From the NCBI RefSeq assembly GCF_051488685.1, contig NZ_JBPSEH010000006.1, positions 191,970 to 255,969 on the forward strand: a DNA stretch of 64,000 nucleotides. The letters run 5' to 3'. The position numbers and the translations under genes were made by a program. How positions within the stretch are numbered: the stretch's first letter is position 1; every line of letters begins with the position of its first letter. The notes below the pieces were generated by a model. The model worked only from the letters and a program-made list of their open reading frames with translations, was not told where the DNA came from and did not search any database. Shown piece after piece: positions 51,980 to 60,426 of this stretch. This DNA is from Melioribacter sp051488685. GTDB taxonomy: Bacteria; Bacteroidota; Ignavibacteria; Ignavibacteriales; Melioribacteraceae.

Positions 51980-52348
51980 ATGAATTTTTTTGGAAGACAA
52001 AAAATAGACAAAAATTATCTTGACCTTATACCTGTAAGAAAAGTCGAATATGAAAAAGACGGCAATCTGGTAACACTATTAATTCCAAAATTTACAAGTA
52101 ATTTTGCGACAAAATTTATTATGCCAAGATTGAAGTCGAAATACATTAGGCTAAGACTCGATGAACTTGGTTCAGCTTCCTGGTTGGAAATTGACGATAA
52201 TAGTAAGGTGGCTGAAATTTGCAATCGACTCAGAAATAAATTTGGAAATAAGATTGAGCCTGTTGAAGAACGTTTGACCCGTTTTCTGACACGATTGTAC
52301 GTGGAAAAAATTATTTCTTTTAAGGAAATAGAAGGAGAAAAAATATGA
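51980..52348 (+). CDS. PqqD-like small protein
   Basis: 122 residues. Residues about 20-110 follow the PqqD winged-helix plan (Pfam PF05402 type), with IRLRLDELGSASWLEIDDNS and ICNRLRNKFGNKIEPVEERL as recognisable pieces. PqqD-type domains bind precursor peptides for radical-SAM modification enzymes. No radical-SAM gene or precursor peptide is nearby, so the role is open. The stop overlaps the pepD ATG (ATGA), suggesting coupled expression. Confidence 0.72.
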   Translation: MNFFGRQKIDKNYLDLIPVRKVEYEKDGNLVTLLIPKFTSNFATKFIMPRLKSKYIRLRLDELGSASWLEIDDNSKVAEICNRLRNKFGNKIEPVEERLTRFLTRLYVEKIISFKEIEGEKI

Positions 52349-53805
52349 GCAACACACTCTCAAGTCTTAAACCAGAACTATTATGGAAACACTTCGAAGA
52401 AATTTGTAAGAGACCGCATCCATCGAGAAACGAAAAGCTTGTTGCCGAATATATTATAGATTTTGCAAAGAAAAACTCGCTCGACTACAGCGTCGATGGT
52501 TTTGGTAATATCGTTATTAGAAAACCAGCTACACCGGGCAAGGAAAAATTAATGACGGTTGCATTGCAGGGACATCTCGATATGGTACCCGAAAAGAATA
52601 ACGACGTAAAGCATAATTTTGACAAGGACCCAATTGAACCATATATTGACGGCGATTGGGTTAAAGCCAGAGGCACTACACTCGGCTCAGACAACGGCAT
52701 CGGGGTAGCTGCAGCTCTCGCTATTCTTGAATCGAAGGATATTGAACACGGTCCTATTGAAGCTCTTTTTACACTTGATGAAGAAACAGGACTCAACGGC
52801 GCACAGGCTCTTCAACCTGGATTCCTGAAGGCCAATATTATGATTAATCTCGATTCAGAAGAAGATGGTGCTTTCTACATCGGATGCGCAGGAGGTCAAA
52901 ACACATTTGCAGAATTCAAAATAAAAACAACACCTTACAAAGAAAATACTATTCCTCTTGAAGTATCGGTTACTGGATTAAAAGGGGGGCATTCGGGACT
53001 TGATATAGCAAGCGGGCGCGCAAATGCCATCAAATTACTTGTTCGTTTGCTCTATAATCTGAATGAAAAATTTGGCATTACACTTTCAAAAATTAGCGGC
53101 GGCAATAAACATAATGCCATTCCAAGAGAAGCTTTTGCATTAATAAGAATACCGAAAAAAAATTATATCGAAGTTTTAGACACGGTATCCAGATTCGAAT
53201 CTACCGTCAAATCTGAATTCGCAACTGTAGAACCTTCGTTGCAGATTATTGCAAATAAGGTTCAATCGAGAGCAAAAGTAATCGACAAAGCTACCTCCGA
53301 TAGAATAATCGACTCGCTCTACGGCATTCAAAATGGTGTAATTAAAATGAGCGCCGATATCGAAGGACTCGTGGAAACTTCTTCGAACTTAGCTGTGGTG
53401 GTTACTAAACAAAACAGTGTTGAAGTAATAACAAGTCAAAGAAGTTCTGTGGAGTCTGAGAAATATGATATTTCTAATGCTATTGCTGCAGTATTCAAAT
53501 TAGCAAAAGCAAAGGTGAATTTTGGCGAAGGGTATCCAGGATGGAAGCCAGATATTAATTCTCCAATACTGGGACTCATGAAAGACGTTTATAAGCAGAT
53601 GTTCGATACTGAACCAGAAATTAAAGCGATTCATGCTGGATTGGAATGCGGAATTATTAAAGAAAAATTTCCACACGTCGATATGATATCTTTAGGCCCT
53701 ACAATTCAAGGTGCGCACTCTCCTGACGAAAGAGTACAAATAAGTACAGTTCAAAAATTCTGGGATGTTCTGGTTAATGTATTGAAAAATATTCCTTCAA
53801 TTTAA
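52345..53805 (+). CDS. pepD: Aminoacyl-histidine dipeptidase (peptidase D)
   Basis: 486 residues, normal for M20 PepD (about 485). It hydrolyses Xaa-His and other dipeptides with two zinc ions in the cytoplasm. Metal-site motifs: LQGHLDMVPEK (about 77-87), GSDNGIGVAAALAI (about 115-128), TLDEETGLNGA (about 144-154), AIHAGLECGI and a final GAHSPDER. The dimerisation domain (about 205-385) includes GLKGGHSGLDI. It overlaps the PqqD-like gene by four bases. Confidence 0.96.
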   Translation: MSNTLSSLKPELLWKHFEEICKRPHPSRNEKLVAEYIIDFAKKNSLDYSVDGFGNIVIRKPATPGKEKLMTVALQGHLDMVPEKNNDVKHNFDKDPIEPYIDGDWVKARGTTLGSDNGIGVAAALAILESKDIEHGPIEALFTLDEETGLNGAQALQPGFLKANIMINLDSEEDGAFYIGCAGGQNTFAEFKIKTTPYKENTIPLEVSVTGLKGGHSGLDIASGRANAIKLLVRLLYNLNEKFGITLSKISGGNKHNAIPREAFALIRIPKKNYIEVLDTVSRFESTVKSEFATVEPSLQIIANKVQSRAKVIDKATSDRIIDSLYGIQNGVIKMSADIEGLVETSSNLAVVVTKQNSVEVITSQRSSVESEKYDISNAIAAVFKLAKAKVNFGEGYPGWKPDINSPILGLMKDVYKQMFDTEPEIKAIHAGLECGIIKEKFPHVDMISLGPTIQGAHSPDERVQISTVQKFWDVLVNVLKNIPSI

Positions 53806-53816
53806 TTGACAGAATC

Positions 53817-53851
53817 GTATAGGAAGCCATTCTTTTCGTGGCTTCCTGTAC
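53817..53851 (+). terminator. Long hairpin after pepD
   Basis: 13-bp stem, 53817-53829 with 53839-53851, one T-G pair, nine-base loop. A run of six T follows eight bases later. It lies upstream of the MFS ATG at 53881 and shows that the earlier in-frame TTG (53806) is not the start. It may terminate or attenuate transcription from pepD. Confidence 0.65.
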
Positions 53852-53880
53852 GTGACTTTTTTGATAATAGAGTTAATGTT

Positions 53881-55215
53881 ATGGTAATTACTACTAAAAA
53901 ACCTCAACCTACATTTCTTTTTAGATGGACTATATTGCTTTTGATCAGCCTTGCGATGTTTGGAAATTATTATATCTACGACAGTATAAGTCCTCTGGCT
54001 GATTTGTTGGTAAAACAGCTTAAGTTTACCGATGCTGACATTGGGCTTTTGCAGGGAATTTACAGCTTTCCAAATATAATCATGGTGCTTATCGGTGGAA
54101 TTATCATCGATAAAATTGGCACTCGGATTTCAGTATTGATATTTACAGCTCTAATAATGATTGGTGCGGTTGTTACTGCATTGACAGGCAAACTTTATAT
54201 TATGGCTCTTGGCAGGTTAATATTTGGACTCGGTGCCGAGTCGATGATTGTTGCGATTACTACGATTATAGCTCGCTGGTTTAAAGGCAAAGAATTATCT
54301 CTCGCATTTGGACTAAATCTTACAGTGGCGCGACTCGGTTCTTTCCTTGCTCTTAATTCACCTACATGGGGAAAAAGTTTTTACGAATACTGGCAATCGC
54401 CACTTCTGATTACTGTGGCTGCAGGTGTTTTTGCTGTTGTTACCATCGTTCTTTATTATATTCTCGATCTAATCGGCTCAAGAAAATTTGATCTTCCTGC
54501 CGAAGGTCAACAGGAAAAAGTAGTTCTGAAAGAAATCTTTACATTTCCCAAAGCCTTCTGGTACATTACAGCGCTTTGTGTTACTTTTTATTCTGCCATG
54601 TTTCCGTTTCAGACTTTTGCAATAAAATTTTTTCAGGATGCACATGGCACAACAAGGGAAGTAGGAGGTAATCTTTCGAGTATTCTAACACTGGCGGCAA
54701 TGATTTTTACTCCGCTCTTCGGATTGCTTGCCGATAAGATTGGTAAGCGTTCATTGTTGATGATGTTTGGCTCTCTTTTAATTATACCTGTTTATCTAAT
54801 GATGGCGTATAAAATTGGCAGGCCGGATTTAATGACCGAAGGAGACTTTATTCATCTATCACTATCATTTTTTGATATCAACGTGTCAATTCCAATTTAT
54901 CTTATTCTACCGATGTCGATGATGGGCATCGCTTTTTCGTTGGTGCCTGCTGTAATGTGGCCTTCTGTTGCATTGATTGTTGACAACACCAAACTGGGAA
55001 CTGCATACGGTTTAATGACAATGATTCAAAATATCGGTTTATTTTCATTCAATATTATTATCGGTTACGCAAACGATATTTCAGGAGCGAGCGCAGCTAA
55101 TCCGACAGGTTACAATACAGGTATGTGGATTTTTTCGATGCTTGGATTTTTCGGATTAATCTTTGCATACTTATTGAAAAAAAGTCAACAACAACTAGAC
55201 GCTAAACCTGAATAA
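53881..55215 (+). CDS. MFS transporter
   Basis: 444 residues from ATG 53881, with about 12 membrane segments. MFS signs include GGIIIDKIGTRISVL after TM2 (the D-x-x-G-x-R loop) and GRLIFGLGAESMIVAITTII in TM4. A second-half loop has FGLLADKIGKRSLLMM. The arrangement resembles the nitrate/oxalate/hexuronate-like group and, more loosely, MFSD1-type dipeptide uniporters. Peptide or amino-acid transport is suggested by neighbours (PepD, M29 peptidase), not by sequence alone. No clear ribosome site. Confidence 0.83.
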   Translation: MVITTKKPQPTFLFRWTILLLISLAMFGNYYIYDSISPLADLLVKQLKFTDADIGLLQGIYSFPNIIMVLIGGIIIDKIGTRISVLIFTALIMIGAVVTALTGKLYIMALGRLIFGLGAESMIVAITTIIARWFKGKELSLAFGLNLTVARLGSFLALNSPTWGKSFYEYWQSPLLITVAAGVFAVVTIVLYYILDLIGSRKFDLPAEGQQEKVVLKEIFTFPKAFWYITALCVTFYSAMFPFQTFAIKFFQDAHGTTREVGGNLSSILTLAAMIFTPLFGLLADKIGKRSLLMMFGSLLIIPVYLMMAYKIGRPDLMTEGDFIHLSLSFFDINVSIPIYLILPMSMMGIAFSLVPAVMWPSVALIVDNTKLGTAYGLMTMIQNIGLFSFNIIIGYANDISGASAANPTGYNTGMWIFSMLGFFGLIFAYLLKKSQQQLDAKPE

Positions 55216-55269
55216 ATATTTTATTAATGCTCTTTTTACTAAATTGTGTCCGTAAAAGTTATCGATTAT

Positions 55270-56007
55270 ATGAAACTCAAATTTTCAATAGTAATTTTTC
55301 TTACTCTTTCGGCAAGCAGTATTAATGCTCAAACTTTTGGATTCGGCTGTCTGGGTATGAGTGGTTTCTACGCCGGTTTTACGCATCATTACTACGAAGC
55401 GACCGCTATCAATGAGTTTCTTAACAACTATAAAATAAATCCTGTAGATGGCTTAATGCCGAATATTGAATTTAAAAGGTCAACAGGCTACAGAATAGGA
55501 GCTAATATTTTTAGAGCAAGATTTTCAAGTATCATTATAAGTACAAAAGGCTATTATCAATTTTTAAAAGAAACTAACGAATTCAAAACTGATGAATTGA
55601 CTTCAGAACGTTACGAATTGTCGATGAATAATTGGGGCGTTGGACTGGATGTTGGTATTCCTGTCTTCTCTTTCCTCGATCTAAAACTTGTCGAAGGTCA
55701 TCTAAATTTTTATTCTCCTGAATTCAAAATTAATCTTATAGAACAAAACAGCGCCACAGTTGAACTCAACAAATTTACAGCGGAGGAAACAAAAATTGGG
55801 TATTTCCTCGGTTCAGGATTAATAATTCATCTAATTCCGGATTATATCAGTCTGGAAGCCACGGCGGGTTATAATTTCCTGGAGTTGAAATATTTGTACG
55901 ACGGTGAGAATAATTTATCGATACCTGTTACAAATTCAACTAAAGAAATAATTAATAAAAAAACTTTTTCTGCAACTCTTCAAATCAATGTGGGCTTCCC
56001 ACTTTAA
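55270..56007 (+). CDS. Exported protein, probable outer-membrane beta-barrel
   Basis: 245 residues from ATG 55270, with a signal peptide (about 1-20, ending INAQ). The mature part has many alternating hydrophobic and aromatic stretches, for example YISLEATAGYNFLELKYLY, and a final SATLQINVGFPL that would suit an 8- to 12-strand barrel. I recognise no named family. It lies between the MFS and M29 genes, nine bases before the latter. An in-frame ATG at 55246 would place residues before the signal peptide and is rejected. Confidence 0.72.
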   Translation: MKLKFSIVIFLTLSASSINAQTFGFGCLGMSGFYAGFTHHYYEATAINEFLNNYKINPVDGLMPNIEFKRSTGYRIGANIFRARFSSIIISTKGYYQFLKETNEFKTDELTSERYELSMNNWGVGLDVGIPVFSFLDLKLVEGHLNFYSPEFKINLIEQNSATVELNKFTAEETKIGYFLGSGLIIHLIPDYISLEATAGYNFLELKYLYDGENNLSIPVTNSTKEIINKKTFSATLQINVGFPL

Positions 56008-56016
56008 GGTAAAATT

Positions 56017-56979
56017 ATGAAACAGACCAAACTCGATAAAGCTGCAGTAATAGCAATACGTGACTGCATGGGCGCTAAGACAAATGAATCGATATTAATA
56101 ATTACAGACGAGAAAAAGAAAAAAATCGGTTATGCACTTTATCAAAATGCTCTGCGATTGGGGCACCCTTCGCTATATGTTGAAATGAAGTCGGGTGAGA
56201 TGCACGGTCAAGAACCACCTGCTCAGGTAGCAGAATTGATGAAAATGTTCGATGTGGTATTGTGCCCTACAGACAAATCTTTGACGCATACAAACGCAAG
56301 GAGAGCAGCTTCTGCTAATGGAGTTCGTATTGCCACATTTCCTGGAATTACTGAAGATATTATGATACGAGGTTTAAATGCAGATTACAAAAAAATAGCA
56401 GAGCTCACAATTAAACTTGTAAAAAAACTCGACAGAGCCAGTAAAGTAAGAGTTACCGCTGCGGGTGGGACAGATCTCTCTTTTGAAATTAAAGGACGCA
56501 AAGCAATTGCCAGCAAAGGGCTTTTCCATAAAAAAGGCGAAGGTGGCAACTTACCCACAGGCGAAGCTTATATTGCTCCTCTTGAAGGCACCTCAAACGG
56601 TGTCTTTGTCGTCGATGGTTCGATGTCTGGTGTCGGTGTAGTTAAAAATAGACCAATTAGAATTGAAGTAAAGAATGGATATGCAGTAAAAATTAGTGGC
56701 GGTTCACAAGCAAAAAAACTCGAAAAAATACTTGAAAAGTATGGGCAATTAGCCCGAAACATTGCTGAATTTGGAATTGGAACAAATGATAAAGTTAAAT
56801 TGAGTGGAAATTTGCTTGAAGACGAAAAAGTATTGGGAACGGTGCATATTGCTTTAGGCGACAATAAAACTATGGGCGGCAATGTAAACGTGCCAATTCA
56901 TCTGGATGGTGTCATTAAGAAGCCAACCGTATGGCTCGATGGCAAGTTAATTATGAAGGACGGGAAGCTAATTAATTAA
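56017..56979 (+). CDS. M29-like aminopeptidase
   Basis: 320 residues, somewhat shorter than classic M29 enzymes (about 370-410) and in line with the leucyl-aminopeptidase-like subgroup. The metal-site region NLPTGEAYIAPLEGTSNGVF contains the conserved Glu residues. NIAEFGIGTNDKVKLSGNLL and EKVLGTVHIALGDNKTMGGN supply the following Glu and His. M29 enzymes are metal-dependent cytoplasmic aminopeptidases that remove N-terminal residues. It ends the peptide-use group. Confidence 0.86.
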   Translation: MKQTKLDKAAVIAIRDCMGAKTNESILIITDEKKKKIGYALYQNALRLGHPSLYVEMKSGEMHGQEPPAQVAELMKMFDVVLCPTDKSLTHTNARRAASANGVRIATFPGITEDIMIRGLNADYKKIAELTIKLVKKLDRASKVRVTAAGGTDLSFEIKGRKAIASKGLFHKKGEGGNLPTGEAYIAPLEGTSNGVFVVDGSMSGVGVVKNRPIRIEVKNGYAVKISGGSQAKKLEKILEKYGQLARNIAEFGIGTNDKVKLSGNLLEDEKVLGTVHIALGDNKTMGGNVNVPIHLDGVIKKPTVWLDGKLIMKDGKLIN

Positions 56980-57150
56980 ACGGGAAATTTCACACAACTT
57001 AATTTTTTGAAAAGAATTATCGAATATCCCTTACAATCTATCCGTTACACAGACTATTAAATTATAAATTTTTACTTTATAAAACTCTCCTAAAATTGAT
57101 TAACCGCTCTTAATTTTGTAAATTTGTAACTTAAAAAACAAACAATTCTT

Positions 57151-59325
57151 ATGAAATTTCTAAATGAATTAAACGAAGAGCAGCGTAAAGCTGTTGAGTA
57201 CAATTCAGGTCCACATATGGTTGTGGCAGGTGCTGGTTCAGGCAAAACCCGCGTTTTGACTTACAAAATTGCGTATTTGATCGAAAAAGGACTGGAACCT
57301 GAATCGATTCTTGCTCTTACTTTTACAAACAAGGCCGCCAGAGAAATGAAAGAGCGCATTAAAGCGATGATCGGCAAGAAAGCCGAAAAGCTCTGGATGG
57401 GCACTTTTCATTCGATTTTTGCGCGTATTCTGAGAGCGGAATCGAATTATATCAATTACCGTCCGAATTTTTCGATTTATGACCGCGAAGATTCAGTCTC
57501 TCTGGTATCGAACGTTATGCAGGACCTCAATATCAACCTCGAAAATCTAACACCTAACGGAGTTCAGCATAAAATAAGTTACCTGAAAAACCAGATGATT
57601 TTGCCAGAAGATTATGAAAAGGAAATGTCTTCTACTTCCATAGATAAAAAATTTCTGGAGATTTATAAAGAATATCAAAATCGCCTGTTTCAAAATAATG
57701 CAATGGATTTTGACGATCTCCTTTTGAAGCCCATCGAACTATTTACGAATAATCCGAAAGTTCTGAGCAAGTACAAAAAAATCTTCAAATATATCCTTGT
57801 AGATGAATATCAGGATACGAACAAAGCACAATATGAATTGATCAAAATTTTAAGTCCAGTCCGCGATAAAATATGTGTTGTTGGAGATGATGCTCAGAGT
57901 ATTTACAGCTGGCGTGGTGCTGAAATTAAAAACATGCTTAATTTCAAAAAAGATTTTAAAGACGCCAAAATTTTCCGTCTTGAACAGAATTACCGCTCCA
58001 CAAAAATGATTCTTGCAGCGGCAGATTCTATAATTAAAAATAATGCCGAACAGATTGCCAAGACATTATGGACTGAGAATAACGACGGCGAACAATTGAC
58101 TATTATACGCGCTTCCGACGAGAAAGACGAAGCGCTTCAGATTGCAAGGCGTATTAAAAAAGAAGTAATCAACCGTAAACTTTCGCTGAACGATATAGCA
58201 ATTTTCTATCGATTGAATTCTCAGTCAAGAGCACTGGAAGAGGCTTTGCGCCGCGAGAAAATTCCGTATAAAATTGTAGGTGGTGTTGAATTTTACAGAC
58301 GAAAGGAAGTAAAGGATGTACTGGCTTATCTACGGGTACTTTCAAATCAAAATGACGAAGAAAGTCTTCTCAGAATTATGAATTTTCCGCAGAGGGGAAT
58401 TGGGAATACTTCGATTTCGAAGATGATTGCATTTGCCAGACGCCTGAATATTACACTTTTTGCAACAATGGCGCGTGTTTTCGAAGTAATCGAAGTTAAA
58501 GAAAGAATTCAGAAAAACGTTAAACAATTCAAGTTAATGCTCGACAAGTACATTGAGCTGAAAGATAAGCTTTCAATCAGTGAATTGACTTCTGCACTGG
58601 TTGACGAGCTCGGTATTCTTAAAATGTATAAAGAGGAAAACACTCCCGAATCCATGGCGCGTTATGACAACATACAGGAATTACTGAGAGCAATACAGGA
58701 ATATAATCAAGAAAATCCAAAAGCTACACTTGACGAATTTCTGGCAGAAGTATCGCTGGTAGCTGGGATTGACCAGTACGACGAAAAAGCAAATGCCGTA
58801 ACACTAATGACTGTTCATTCTGCCAAAGGATTGGAGTTCCCTGTTGTTTTTATAACTGGACTTGAAGAAGATATTTTCCCATTGAGTCCACGATTTGATT
58901 CGGATTCCAAAATCGAAGAAGAAAGAAGGCTCTTTTATGTTGCCCTCACAAGGGCGCAACAGAAAGTATTTCTGACTTATGCCAGGTCGAGGTATCGATT
59001 TGGCGAAGTGGCATATCAAAGTCGCTCTCGTTTCATCGATGAACTCGACGAATCTACTTATGTCGAAATTAACGGCCCGGGCAGTAGAAGAGCGGGTAGA
59101 AAGAAAAAAGAAGATTACGACGAGTACTATCAAGAAAGTTACGACGATTACGACCAGGAACGTCGTTCTTTGAGAGTCGGTAGTAAAGTATCCCACGCCA
59201 TATTTGGCATTGGGAAAATACTTGCAATTACCGGCTCGGGAGACACCCAAAAGGTGACTATTGCATTTGAAAATCATGGCACCAAAAACCTTTTGACAAA
59301 ATTTGCAAACTTGAAGCTCATTTAA
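57151..59325 (+). CDS. UvrD/PcrA-type DNA helicase
   Basis: 724 residues. Superfamily 1A 3'-5' helicase: Walker A AGAGSGKT (26-33), TFTNKAAREM (motif Ia), motif II VDEYQDTN, motif III GDDAQSIYSWRGA, motif IV QNYRST, motif V TVHSAKGLEFPVVF and motif VI YVALTRAQ. An Arg/Lys/Tyr/Asp-rich linker (about 640-675) leads to a C-terminal Tudor-like domain VGSKVSHAIFGIGKI, as in PcrA. It acts in repair, replication restart and RecA removal. The pfk gene follows 19 bp later. Confidence 0.96.
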   Translation: MKFLNELNEEQRKAVEYNSGPHMVVAGAGSGKTRVLTYKIAYLIEKGLEPESILALTFTNKAAREMKERIKAMIGKKAEKLWMGTFHSIFARILRAESNYINYRPNFSIYDREDSVSLVSNVMQDLNINLENLTPNGVQHKISYLKNQMILPEDYEKEMSSTSIDKKFLEIYKEYQNRLFQNNAMDFDDLLLKPIELFTNNPKVLSKYKKIFKYILVDEYQDTNKAQYELIKILSPVRDKICVVGDDAQSIYSWRGAEIKNMLNFKKDFKDAKIFRLEQNYRSTKMILAAADSIIKNNAEQIAKTLWTENNDGEQLTIIRASDEKDEALQIARRIKKEVINRKLSLNDIAIFYRLNSQSRALEEALRREKIPYKIVGGVEFYRRKEVKDVLAYLRVLSNQNDEESLLRIMNFPQRGIGNTSISKMIAFARRLNITLFATMARVFEVIEVKERIQKNVKQFKLMLDKYIELKDKLSISELTSALVDELGILKMYKEENTPESMARYDNIQELLRAIQEYNQENPKATLDEFLAEVSLVAGIDQYDEKANAVTLMTVHSAKGLEFPVVFITGLEEDIFPLSPRFDSDSKIEEERRLFYVALTRAQQKVFLTYARSRYRFGEVAYQSRSRFIDELDESTYVEINGPGSRRAGRKKKEDYDEYYQESYDDYDQERRSLRVGSKVSHAIFGIGKILAITGSGDTQKVTIAFENHGTKNLLTKFANLKLI

Positions 59326-59344
59326 AAAAATAACGGAGAATTAA

Positions 59345-60391
59345 ATGAAGATAGGTATTTTAACAGGGGGTGGTGATTGCCCCGGTCTCAATGCCGTAAT
59401 TAGAGCGGTAGTAAGAAAGTCTTTACAAAACGGACATGAAGTAATCGGTATCCGCGAAGGATGGCGTGGTATACTCGAAAATAATTTTATGACTCTCGAC
59501 CTCGAAGCCATCTCAGGAATCCTTCCTCGCGGAGGCACAATACTCGGTACTTCCCGTACCAACGTCTACAAAGTTCAAAACGGTGAAGAAAAAGTAAAAC
59601 AAAATATGAAAGATGCAGGAATCGACTGCCTGGTTGCAATTGGTGGCGAGGATACACTTGGTGTTGCCTCTAAACTCCACAAAGGAGGCGTTAAAGTAGT
59701 TGGAGTTCCCAAGACAATTGATAACGATTTGAACGCTACCGATTACACATTTGGTTTCGATACTGCTGTTAATATTGCCACCGAAGCAATTGACAGACTT
59801 CATACAACTGCAGAAGCTCATAATCGTGTAATGGTAGTCGAAGTAATGGGTCGCCATGCGGGATGGATTGCAGTCCATGCAGGCATTGCTGGAGGCGCCG
59901 ATGTTATCTTGATTCCCGAAAAGCCGTTTGACCTTGATGAAGTGTGCGATATTATTACAAAACGTCATGCAAGAGGAAAGAACTTTAGCATTGTAGTAGT
60001 TTCCGAAGGTGCAAAATTAAAAACTGAAAACAACGTCGATAAAGACGGTTCTTTTGTTCTTAGCAGTATGGAAGTCGACGCTTTTGGACACGTTAAACTT
60101 GGCGGTATCGGAAACGTTATTGCAGAAGAAATCGAAAAAAGAACTGGATTTGAAACAAGAGCCACAGTACTAGGTTATATTCAAAGAGGTGGAAGCCCAA
60201 CTGCTTTCGATCGCGTACTCGGTACACGACTTGGTGTTTTTGCCGCAGATTTAGTAGATAAAGGTAAATTCGGATATATGGCTGCTTTGAAAGGTAAAGA
60301 TATCGTGGCTGTTAAATTAGAAGAAGCTGTCGGCGAGCTCAAAACGGTCGATCTTGAACTCTATAAAGTTGCGGAAACTTTCTTTGGTTAA
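59345..60391 (+). CDS. 6-phosphofructokinase, PPi-type residues
   Basis: 348 residues. PFK fold: GILTGGGDCPGLNAVIRAVV at the N-terminus, catalytic TIDND (124-128), and the substrate motif EVMGRHAGW (about 167-175). The two residues that decide the phosphoryl donor are Asp103 (in GGEDT) and Lys123 (in PKTIDND). These equal E. coli positions 104 and 124, which are Gly/Gly in ATP enzymes and Asp/Lys in pyrophosphate-dependent ones. PPi-dependent, reversible fructose 6-phosphate phosphorylation is therefore predicted. The ATG is preceded by ACGGAG. Confidence 0.94.
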   Translation: MKIGILTGGGDCPGLNAVIRAVVRKSLQNGHEVIGIREGWRGILENNFMTLDLEAISGILPRGGTILGTSRTNVYKVQNGEEKVKQNMKDAGIDCLVAIGGEDTLGVASKLHKGGVKVVGVPKTIDNDLNATDYTFGFDTAVNIATEAIDRLHTTAEAHNRVMVVEVMGRHAGWIAVHAGIAGGADVILIPEKPFDLDEVCDIITKRHARGKNFSIVVVSEGAKLKTENNVDKDGSFVLSSMEVDAFGHVKLGGIGNVIAEEIEKRTGFETRATVLGYIQRGGSPTAFDRVLGTRLGVFAADLVDKGKFGYMAALKGKDIVAVKLEEAVGELKTVDLELYKVAETFFG

Positions 60392-60398
60392 TAAGATG

Positions 60399-60424
60399 AA
60401 GGCTGCCTTTGGGCAGCCTTTTTT
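60399..60424 (+). terminator. Rho-independent terminator after pfk
   Basis: AAGGCTGCC (60399-60407) pairs perfectly with GGCAGCCTT (60412-60420) around TTTG, followed by T (60419-60424). It also serves the converging symporter gene end. Confidence 0.93.
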
Positions 60425-60426
60425 AT

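Noticed and set aside
53806..53880. N-terminal extension of the MFS gene from TTG 53806
   Set aside because: It begins directly after the pepD stop and runs through a 13-bp hairpin; the transporter character starts after ATG 53881.
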